Made by a program: the position numbers and the translations under genes
Assembly: GCA_021568835.1 (NCBI GenBank)
Contig: JAKGSH010000001.1
Location: 496,001-560,000 of the forward strand
Direction of reading: 5' to 3'
DNA from: Streptomyces sp. Tue 6430
GTDB lineage: Bacteria > Actinomycetota > Actinomycetes > Streptomycetales > Streptomycetaceae
DNA: 64,000 nt
Notes under the pieces: model-generated
Told to the model about the DNA's origin: nothing
Database searches by the model: none
Seen by the model: the letters and a program-made list of their open reading frames with translations, nothing else
In this document: one piece after another, positions 58,071-64,000 of the stretch
Position numbering within the stretch: the first letter of the stretch is position 1
Layout: each line of letters opens with the position of its first letter

Positions 58071-59111
58071 TCACGTGCCCCGTGTCCCGGATCCGGCGCG
58101 CGGCACCCGGCCGCCCCCGCGCACGACGGCCGCCAGCCTGCGGTAGGACTCCAGCAGCGCCCGTCGGTCGTGGGTGCTGGTGGTCACGAGGACCTCTTGA
58201 GCTCCTGTGTCCTTCAGTACCGTCTCCAGCGCTCGGGCGACCTGTTCCTCGGTGCCGGCGATCTGTCCGGCCAGGGCGGCCTCGTAGAAGCCGCGTTCCC
58301 GCGCCGTCATCGGCAGGACCTCGACCCGGTCCGCCGGGGGCAGCGGCGGGAACGTGCCGTGCGTGCGGGAGTGGGCCGTCGACCAGGCCTCGGGAACCAG
58401 CAGCCGGAGGGCCTCCTCGGGCGTCCCGGCGACGGCGACCGCCCCCGAGACGACGACGTACGGCTCCGCGGCCCAGGGCGAGGGGCGGAACCGGGCGCGG
58501 TAGTCGTCGACGCCCCGCCGCAGCCGGTCCCGGTCACGCAGATCACCGATGACCAGGGGGAGCCCGGCCTCCGCCGCGATCCGCGCCCCCTCGCCCATGG
58601 CCAGGACGAACGGCGGTACGGTCAGTCCCTCGGCGGGGCGCGCGTGCACGCCGGTCGGCGAGGTGCCGTGGAACCAGCCGAGCAGTTCCCGCAGTTGGGC
58701 GCCGAAGTCCTCGGCGTCCTCCTTGCCGCGGCCCAGTGCCCTGCGGACCCCGTCGGTGAAGCCGACCGACCGGCCCAGGCCCATGTCGATGCGGCCGGGG
58801 AACAGCGATTCCAGCACCCCGAACTGCTCGGCGACGACCAGCGGCCGGTGGTTGGGCAGCATGACCCCGCCGGTGCCGACCCGGATCGTGGCCGTCGCGG
58901 CGGCCACGGCGGCGGCGAGAACGGTCGGCGCGGAGCCGGCGACACCGGGGACGCCGTGGTGCTCGGACACCCAGAACCGGTGGTAGCCGAGCGCCTCCAC
59001 CTCCCGCGCCAGCGCCACGGTGTCCCGCAGGGCCGCACCGACCGGATGGCCCTCGCGCGTGCGGGAGCGGTCGAGGACGGAGAACCGGGCGGCTTCGATC
59101 ACAGAACTCAC
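58071..59111 (-). CDS. LLM-class flavin-dependent oxidoreductase
   Basis: A 346-residue bacterial luciferase-like protein: HRFWVSEHHGVPGVAGSAPT, IRVGTGGVMLPNHRPLVVAE, LFPGRIDMGLGRSVGFTDGV and the late GTEEQVARALETVL are typical. It probably uses reduced FMN or F420 as cofactor; substrate unknown. GTG at 59111 is taken as start; GTG at 59102 is possible. It lies downstream of the L32 gene on the same strand. Confidence 0.9.
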   Translation of the reverse strand: MSSVIEAARFSVLDRSRTREGHPVGAALRDTVALAREVEALGYHRFWVSEHHGVPGVAGSAPTVLAAAVAAATATIRVGTGGVMLPNHRPLVVAEQFGVLESLFPGRIDMGLGRSVGFTDGVRRALGRGKEDAEDFGAQLRELLGWFHGTSPTGVHARPAEGLTVPPFVLAMGEGARIAAEAGLPLVIGDLRDRDRLRRGVDDYRARFRPSPWAAEPYVVVSGAVAVAGTPEEALRLLVPEAWSTAHSRTHGTFPPLPPADRVEVLPMTARERGFYEAALAGQIAGTEEQVARALETVLKDTGAQEVLVTTSTHDRRALLESYRRLAAVVRGGGRVPRAGSGTRGT

Positions 59112-59233
59112 ACGGTGTTCAACGCGTGGCGGGCGCCGGGATTCCCCCAGGGCTCCGGCCCCGGCGGCCCCGTGCCCCGCACCGCCGGTGTTCCCCGGGG
59201 GCCCCGGCCCCCGTGCCCCGGACCTTCTTCCGG

Positions 59234-59403
59234 TCAGCCCTCAGGACGCAGCAGGCCGCGCTCGTACGCCCGCACCAGGTGCTGGGGACGAGGTGGCGGA
59301 CGCCGTCCACGGTGACGGGCGCGAGTGCCGGGGTGGTCGCCTTCCACTGGGCGCGACGGTGACGGGTGTTGCTGCGGGACATCTTCCGCTTGGGCACGGC
59401 CAT
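59234..59403 (-). CDS. rpmF: 50S ribosomal protein L32, zinc-free paralog, frameshifted
   Basis: About 56 residues: [46 protein letters not shown]. It lacks the two Cys pairs of zinc-binding L32, so it is the C-minus form that replaces the zinc form when zinc is scarce. One C is lost in the run at 59284-59287 (G on the plus strand). GAGGAGG precedes the ATG. A Zur-like palindrome lies 40 bases upstream, as expected for such paralogs. Confidence 0.9.
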
Positions 59404-59443
59404 GGGGATCCTCCTCGTCGGACTGGGCACCGAGGACGCTACA

Positions 59444-59464
59444 TGAAAATGGATCCCATTAACA
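59444..59464. promoter_or_regulatory. Candidate Zur operator
   Basis: TGAAAATGGATCCCATTAAC followed by A: an imperfect inverted repeat TGAAAATGG...CCATTaaCA in an AT-rich island between rpmF (minus) and the HAD phosphatase gene (plus). The TGAAAAT half matches actinobacterial Zur sites as I know them. Confidence 0.5.
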
Positions 59465-59518
59465 ATTGCTGTCCGGCCGCGGTTCCGCCCGGCCGCGCGA
59501 GGAATCTAGGGTGGTGCC

Positions 59519-60010
59519 GTGACCGACAGCAGCGGGCGGCCCCTCGCCGTGTTCGACCTGGACAACACCCTTGCCGACACCGCCCATCGGCAGCGCTTCC
59601 TGGAGCGCAGGCCGCGGGACTGGGACGCCTTCTTCGCGGCGGCGCCGCAGGACCCGCCGCTCGCGGAGGGGATCGCGCTGGCCCTGGAGAGCGCGCGCGA
59701 GTGCGAGGTGGTCTATCTGACCGGCCGCCCCGAGCGCTGCCGGCAGGACACCCGCGAGTGGCTCGACCGGCACGCGCTGCCGGCGGGGCGGGTGTACATG
59801 CGGCGCGACGGCGACCGCCGGCCGGCCCGCCGCACCAAGCTGGAGATCCTGCGCCGGCTCGCCCGGGAGCGCGAGGTGCGGGTCCTGGTCGACGACGACG
59901 GCCTGGTCTGCGACGACGCGGAGGCGGCCGGCTTCACCGTGGTCCGGGCGCGCTGGACGGCCCCCTCGGCCACGCTGCGCGTCGCCCAGGAGCGTGAGGG
60001 GCGCACCTGA
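59519..60010 (+). CDS. HAD-family phosphatase resembling polynucleotide 3'-phosphatase domains
   Basis: A 163-residue HAD hydrolase: VFDLDNTLADTAHRQRFLER (nucleophile Asp and acid Asp in DLDNT), VYLTGRPERCRQDTREWL, KLEILRRLAR (Lys) and VLVDDDGLVCDDAEAAGF (metal Asp). The TGRPE and VCDDA segments resemble the phosphatase half of T4 polynucleotide kinase. The kinase half is absent. GTG start. Substrate could be a nucleic-acid end or a small phosphoester. Confidence 0.82.
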   Translation: MTDSSGRPLAVFDLDNTLADTAHRQRFLERRPRDWDAFFAAAPQDPPLAEGIALALESARECEVVYLTGRPERCRQDTREWLDRHALPAGRVYMRRDGDRRPARRTKLEILRRLAREREVRVLVDDDGLVCDDAEAAGFTVVRARWTAPSATLRVAQEREGRT

Positions 60011-60322
60011 GGTGCGGGCGCGGCGGGCGGGGCCGGGCCCCGCCCGCCGCGCCCGTCACGGCTGTCCGCCGTCCCGTCCCGGCCGTCCGTCATCTCGGTC
60101 CGGCGGCCCGTTGCCTCGTCCCGGTCCGTTGCCCAGGCGTCCCGGCCTGGCGCCCAACCCGGCGTCCCGGTCCGTCATCCGGGTCCGTCGTCCTGGCGTC
60201 CCGTTCCGGCGGCCCGGTCCGGCCGGCCGTCGTCCCCGCCCGGCCGCCCGCCGGGCCGGAGGGTCGGAGGGTCCCGCCGTCGCGGTCGGCCGCTCCGTCG
60301 TCACGCGACCCTCACGCCGTCG
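60011..60322. other. Degenerate GC-rich simple repeat
   Basis: About 310 bases of imperfect GTCCCGGTCCGT-like units. On the minus strand they would encode Gly-Pro-Gly-Arg-rich sequence with a GTG start at 60304, but no ribosome site and no motif support a gene. Confidence 0.5.
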
Positions 60323-60538
60323 TCACTCCGTCTCGTCCAGGCGGAAGCCGACCTTGAGGCCCACCTGCCAGTGCGCCACGTCACCGTTCTCGATCTGTCC
60401 GCGCACCTGGGTCACCTCGAACCAGTCCAGGTGCCGCAGGGTCTGCGAGGCGCGGGAGATGCCGTTGCGGATCGCCTGGTCCACGCCGTCGGGCGAGGTG
60501 CCGACGATCTCCGTGACCCGGTAGGTGTGGTTCGACAT
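60323..60538 (-). CDS. Dodecin family flavin-binding protein
   Basis: A 71-residue dodecin: YRVTEIVGTSPDGVDQAIRN, GISRASQTLRHLDWFEVTQV, RGQIENGDVAHWQVGLKVGF. The Trp of LDWFEV stacks on flavin, and twelve copies form a hollow flavin store. GAGAGGAG precedes the ATG. Divergent from the solute-binding lipoprotein gene. Confidence 0.95.
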   Translation of the reverse strand: MSNHTYRVTEIVGTSPDGVDQAIRNGISRASQTLRHLDWFEVTQVRGQIENGDVAHWQVGLKVGFRLDETE

Positions 60539-60658
60539 GCGGCTGCTCCTCTCGGCCGGGGCGGCGCCGCCCGTGTGTCACGCGTCACTCCACGGTGCCC
60601 CACGCTGCGGCGGAGCGCGAGACGTCCGGGGCGTGGGCCGGTTCCCCTTGACCTCCGC

Positions 60659-60674
60659 ATTGGTCCATACCAAA
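60659..60674. promoter_or_regulatory. dre-like (DasR-type) operator
   Basis: ATTGGTCCATACCAAA agrees with the DasR site pattern A(C/T)TGGTCTAGACCA(A/C)T at 13 of 16 positions and has inverted TTGGT/ACCAA arms. It lies 85 bases before the start of a sugar-binding lipoprotein gene, the kind of gene DasR often controls. Confidence 0.5.
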
Positions 60675-60758
60675 ATCCCATGCACCCGTCCGGGCCGCCG
60701 CGCCCGTTCCCCCACGCCGGGCCCCTCGCCCCTGTCCACCAGGCAGAACAGGACCCCC

Positions 60759-62021
60759 GTGAGACGTCGCCTCCTCGCCCTCCTCTGCGTGTCCGCCTCC
60801 CTCCTCACCGGCTGCGGTGCCGTACCCGGTGTCGGCGGGGACGACCGGCGGACCGTCACCGTCTGGCTCATGAAGGACAGCGCTTCGCAGGACTTCCTGG
60901 ACCGCTTCACCGAGGACTTCGAACGCGACCACCCCGACCTCGACCTGGACGTCCGCATCCAGGAGTGGACCGGCATCGCCGAGAAGGTGCAGGCGGCCCT
61001 GGCGGGCGGCGGCGAGGAGGGCCCGGACGTCATCGAGGTCGGCAACACCCAGGTCCCGCTGTACGTCGACGGCAACCGGCTGCTGGACCTGACCCTGGAA
61101 GCCGTGGCCAAGTGGGAGGGGGAGGAATGGCTGCCCGGCCTCGCCGACCCGGGACAGCGCCGCTTCCACCAGTACGGCATCCCCTGGTACGCGGCCAACC
61201 GTGTCGTGATCTACCGCAAGGACCTCTTCGCGCGGGCCGGGGTCACCGCCGTGCCGCGCACCCGCGAGGAGTGGCTCACCGCCACCGGGAAGCTGGCCTC
61301 GGGCGGGAACCAGGGCATCTACCTGGCCGGCCAGGACTGGTACACCCTGTCCGGCTTCATCTGGGACGAGGGCGGCGACCTCGCCACCGAGGACGCCGGG
61401 CGCTGGGAGGGCGCCCTGGACACCCCGGCCGCCCTGCGCGGCATGGAGTTCTACCGGCGCCTCCAGTCCCTCGGCGCGGGGCCGGTGGACGCGGACGAGG
61501 AACACCCGCCCCAGGCAGGGGTGTTCGCCGCGGGCGAGGTCGCCCAGATCGTCGCCGTCCCCGGCCTCGCACGGGCCGTCGTCCGGCAGAACCCCGCCCT
61601 GGAGGGGAAGCTGGGGTACTTCCCCGTCCCGGGCAGGACCGCGGCGAAACCGGGCGCGGTCCTCATCGGCGGCTCCGACCTCGTCGTGCCCCGCAACACC
61701 GACCGGCGCGAGGGGGCCGTCGCCGTGATCGCCGCGCTGACCGGCGCCGAATGGAACACCGACCTGGCCCGCACCATGAACTACGTCCCGAACAAGGCGA
61801 AGCTGGCGTCGGCGGTGGCCGGCGAGGAGGGGGTCGCCGCCATGGCGGCCGGAGCCGCGCAGGGCCGGGCGACCCCCAGCACGCCCGAGTGGGCCGCCGT
61901 CGAGGCGGACAACCCGATCAAGACCTACATGACCAAGGTGCTCGGCGGGGCCGACCCCGCCACGGAGGCCCGCCGCGCCTCCCGGCGGATCACCGAGGCG
62001 CTGACGGTCTCCACGGGCTGA
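60759..62021 (+). CDS. Extracellular sugar-binding lipoprotein of an ABC importer, orphan
   Basis: A 420-residue substrate-binding protein. Lipobox LLTGCGAV, then TVTVWLMKDSASQDFLDRFT, VIEVGNTQVPLYVDGNRLLD and GIPWYAANRVVIYRKDLFAR, the pattern of family-1 (sugar) binding proteins, attached to the outer membrane face by lipid. No permease or ATPase gene follows; the next genes are ergothioneine genes on the opposite strand. It may serve a transporter elsewhere, with the shared MsiK-type ATPase. GTG start with AGGA upstream. Confidence 0.93.
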   Translation: MRRRLLALLCVSASLLTGCGAVPGVGGDDRRTVTVWLMKDSASQDFLDRFTEDFERDHPDLDLDVRIQEWTGIAEKVQAALAGGGEEGPDVIEVGNTQVPLYVDGNRLLDLTLEAVAKWEGEEWLPGLADPGQRRFHQYGIPWYAANRVVIYRKDLFARAGVTAVPRTREEWLTATGKLASGGNQGIYLAGQDWYTLSGFIWDEGGDLATEDAGRWEGALDTPAALRGMEFYRRLQSLGAGPVDADEEHPPQAGVFAAGEVAQIVAVPGLARAVVRQNPALEGKLGYFPVPGRTAAKPGAVLIGGSDLVVPRNTDRREGAVAVIAALTGAEWNTDLARTMNYVPNKAKLASAVAGEEGVAAMAAGAAQGRATPSTPEWAAVEADNPIKTYMTKVLGGADPATEARRASRRITEALTVSTG

Positions 62022-62043
62022 CCCCCCGTACGGTCGTTCCCGC

Positions 62044-62084
62044 CGCACGGCCACCCCTACCGCACGGCCACCCCTACCGCACGG
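62044..62084 (+). repeat. 17-bp tandem repeat including the egtD stop codon
   Basis: CGCACGGCCACCCCTAC at 62044-62060 and 62061-62077, followed by the partial unit CGCACGG at 62078-62084. The egtD stop codon (minus strand, 62074-62076) lies in the second unit. Confidence 0.75.
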
Positions 62085-63036
62085 TGCTCAGCGAGAGCGC
62101 GAAGCGGCCCTGCCGGTCCGTCCACCAGCGGGACAGCTCGAGTCCCGCCGCGGACAGCTCCGCGCGCACGCCCGGCTCGCGGAACTTCGCCGAGACCTCC
62201 GTGCGCAGCTCCTCGCCCGCCGCGAAGTCGACGGCGAGACCGAGCGCGGGCAGCTTCACCGTCTGCGCCGTGCGGGAGCGCAGCCGCATCTCGATCCACT
62301 CGTTCTCCGCGTCCCAGAGCGAGACGTGGTCGAAGGAGTCCGGATCGAAGTCGCCACCCAGCTCGCGGTTGACGACGGCCAGGACGTTCTTGTTGAACGC
62401 TGCCGTCACCCCGGCCGCGTCGTCGTACGCCCGCACCAGGACCTCCTCGTCCTTCACGAGGTCCGTGCCGAGCAGCAGGGCGTCGCCCGGCGAGAGCAGC
62501 GCCCGCACCGAGCCGAGGAAGGCCGCCCGCTCGGCGGGGAGGAGGTTGCCGATCGTGCCGCCGAGGAACGCCACCAGACGCGGCCCCGGGGTGTCCGGGA
62601 GCGTCAGCGGTGCCGTGAAGTCGGCGATGAGGGCGTGGACGGACAGGCCCGGCCGCTCGGCGGCGAGGGCCCGTCCCGCCCCGGTGAGGGCGCTCTCGCT
62701 GACGTCGACCGGCACATAGGTGTCCAGGTCCGTCAGCGCGCCGATCAGGTGGCGGGTCTTCTCCGAGGACCCCGAACCCAGCTCGACCAGGGTGCGGGCG
62801 CCGGCCGCGGCGGCGATCTCGCCGGCCCGGTCCACGAGGATCTCGCGCTCGGCCCGCGTCGGGTAGTACTCGGGCAACTCGGTGATCCGCTCGAACAGTT
62901 CGCTGCCGTCGGCGTCGTAGAACCACTTGGGCGGCAGCGTCTTGGGGGTGGCGGTGAGGCCCTGGAGGACGTCGGCGCGCAGGGCGGCGTCGGTGGCGTC
63001 CTCCGGGAGGGTGCGGGTGATCTGGAAGGGGCTCAC
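62074..63036 (-). CDS. egtD: L-histidine N-alpha-methyltransferase
   Basis: A 320-residue enzyme that trimethylates histidine to hercynine with S-adenosylmethionine, the first step of ergothioneine synthesis. Seen are LTATPKTLPPKWFYDADGSE, LFERITELPEYYPTRAE, VELGSGSSEKTRHLI (SAM loop), PVDVSESALTGAGRAL and FNKNVLAVVNRELGGDF. GTG start overlaps the egtC stop by four bases. Confidence 0.96.
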   Translation of the reverse strand: MSPFQITRTLPEDATDAALRADVLQGLTATPKTLPPKWFYDADGSELFERITELPEYYPTRAEREILVDRAGEIAAAAGARTLVELGSGSSEKTRHLIGALTDLDTYVPVDVSESALTGAGRALAAERPGLSVHALIADFTAPLTLPDTPGPRLVAFLGGTIGNLLPAERAAFLGSVRALLSPGDALLLGTDLVKDEEVLVRAYDDAAGVTAAFNKNVLAVVNRELGGDFDPDSFDHVSLWDAENEWIEMRLRSRTAQTVKLPALGLAVDFAAGEELRTEVSAKFREPGVRAELSAAGLELSRWWTDRQGRFALSLSTVR

Positions 63037-63854
63037 GAGCCGGTCTCCTCGGGTGATGGGGCCGCCCCAGCGGCGGGGCCGGGAGCGGGGGAGGGCGCCG
63101 CGTCCCCGCTCGGGTCCTTCAGCGGGGTGAGCAGCACCTCGGTGCGGGTCGCCGCGAGCAGGGTCCGGTCGGGGACCTCCTGCCAGCGCGGATCGTCGTC
63201 GTAGGGTTCGGAGGCCACGACCGTGCGGCCGGGCTCCGTCAGGTACCAGAGGGTGTCCCCCCAGGCCGTCGCGGTGACGGTGTCACCGTTGCCGAGCAGC
63301 AGGTTGAGGCGGGATCCGGGGGCCGCCGCGGCGACCTCCTGCACCGTGTCGGCGAGCGCCTGGCCCTCCGTGTCCCCGGCGCGCAGCCGGGCCAGGACCA
63401 GCGCCCACACGAACGCGGAGTCGTTGCGCGCCTCCATCGACAGCACGGCGGACGCCGGCAGCGTGCGCGCGAGCGGCTCCAGCGACCCCGGCCAGCCCGG
63501 CACAGCCCCGTTGTGGCTGAACAGCCAGGGACCCGCCGCGAACGGCGCCGCCGCGGCCTCGGCGTCCGCCCCGGCCAGCGTCGCGTCGCGTACGGCGGCC
63601 AGCACCGCCCCGCTGCGCACGACGCGGGCCAGGTCGGCGAAGGACAGGTCGGCCCAGATCGGGCCGGCCCGGCGGTAGCGGGCCGGCACCGGATCGTCCC
63701 CGGCATACCAACCCACGCCGAAACCATCGGCGTTGACCGTGCCGTACCGCTGCATGCGGGGAGCCCACGACTGGCGGTACAGACTGTGCGGGGGCTCCAC
63801 CAGGAGCCGGCCGAGCGGCTCCCGCGGTCCCAGGAAAGCGAGGTGACGGCACAT
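63033..63854 (-). CDS. egtC: Gamma-glutamyl-hercynylcysteine sulfoxide amidohydrolase
   Basis: A 273-residue class-II glutamine-amidotransferase-fold enzyme with the N-terminal nucleophile Cys2 (MCRHLAFLG), [24 protein letters not shown] and [17 protein letters not shown]. It removes glutamate from gamma-glutamyl-hercynylcysteine sulfoxide. The tail is Pro/Ala-rich. Lies between egtB and egtD in one transcript. Confidence 0.95.
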   Translation of the reverse strand: MCRHLAFLGPREPLGRLLVEPPHSLYRQSWAPRMQRYGTVNADGFGVGWYAGDDPVPARYRRAGPIWADLSFADLARVVRSGAVLAAVRDATLAGADAEAAAAPFAAGPWLFSHNGAVPGWPGSLEPLARTLPASAVLSMEARNDSAFVWALVLARLRAGDTEGQALADTVQEVAAAAPGSRLNLLLGNGDTVTATAWGDTLWYLTEPGRTVVASEPYDDDPRWQEVPDRTLLAATRTEVLLTPLKDPSGDAAPSPAPGPAAGAAPSPEETGS

Positions 63855-64000
63855 CAGACGGCCCCGAGCGGGCGGTGCGGAAGCCGGAGAAGATCTGCCG
63901 CCGGATCGGGAGGTCCCAGTTACGGAAGGTGCCCCGGCAGGCCACCGGGTCCACCGCGAACGAACCGCCCCGCAGCACCTTGTGCTCGGGCCGAAGAACA
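63854..64000 (-). CDS. egtB: Ergothioneine synthase EgtB, C-terminal part, cut by window edge
   Basis: Reading down from 64000, the minus strand gives [20 protein letters not shown] followed by [19 protein letters not shown], the end of the formylglycine-enzyme-like (sulfatase-modifying factor) domain of EgtB, the iron enzyme that joins hercynine to gamma-glutamylcysteine. One base lost in the run at 63862-63865 hides the natural stop at 63854-63856, which overlaps the egtC ATG. The rest of the gene lies beyond the window. Confidence 0.85.

Noticed and set aside
60056..60304. Minus-strand Gly-Pro-Arg-rich open frame
   Set aside because: Built from degenerate simple repeats, with no ribosome site or known domain.

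Overview
The window is very GC-rich actinobacterial DNA, almost certainly from a Streptomyces chromosome. The content points the same way: a gas-vesicle gvp cluster, a SpoIIE-type phosphatase, a DUF574-type methyltransferase, an RmdA-like cyclic-di-GMP protein, an actinobacterial GlgA/GlgC pair and ergothioneine genes. From memory, not from a search, sdhCAB, the RmdA-like gene and the RpfD-like/gnd pair resemble the left chromosomal arm of S. coelicolor (roughly SCO0920-SCO0975).

Layout. 1-6.6 kb is a worn accessory island: an AbiE-type pair, an FKBP isomerase, a lone PemK-like toxin, an IS701 fragment, a decayed IS5-family element, the severed C-terminal part of an Rhs/YD-repeat polymorphic toxin (Hint plus HYD1-type ADP-ribosyltransferase tip) with its immunity gene, and an integrase remnant. 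6.8-13 kb holds panD, small enzymes, gnd, an RpfD-like muralytic protein and a DMT transporter. 13-20 kb holds an FhuF-like protein, glgA-glgC, a wax-ester/DGAT acyltransferase and a zinc-ribbon SDR. 20-27.7 kb has a small orphan peptide gene, an amidase and a FadR-type regulator divergent from a four-gene non-phosphorylating L-fucose operon. 27.6-37 kb holds a lipase maturation factor, the phosphatase, a sigma/unknown/anti-sigma group, CapA, a universal stress protein and a polysaccharide deacetylase. 37-43 kb has a class F sortase with secreted proteins and a repeat lipoprotein. 43-51 kb has the methyltransferase/RmdA pair, a LysR regulator and sdhCAB. 51-55 kb is gvpOAFGJLSK. 55-64 kb has olsBA, a PRC/DUF2382 protein, a luciferase-like oxidoreductase, a zinc-free L32, dodecin, an orphan sugar-binding lipoprotein and egtD-egtC-egtB (partial).

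Quality warning. About twenty otherwise normal genes, including sdhA, glgA, glgC and rpmF, are broken by frameshifts. Nearly all can be repaired by adding one base to a short G or C run. This looks like homopolymer under-calling in the assembly. Such genes are listed as CDS over their repaired span with the shift positions given; 'pseudogene' is kept for true remnants.

The most interesting items are the IS-severed toxin-immunity module, the 57-residue orphan peptide, tandem repeats that include the stop codon at three unrelated gene ends, the zinc-ribbon SDR lacking its catalytic Tyr, and candidate operators for FadR-type, LysR, Zur and DasR-like regulators.
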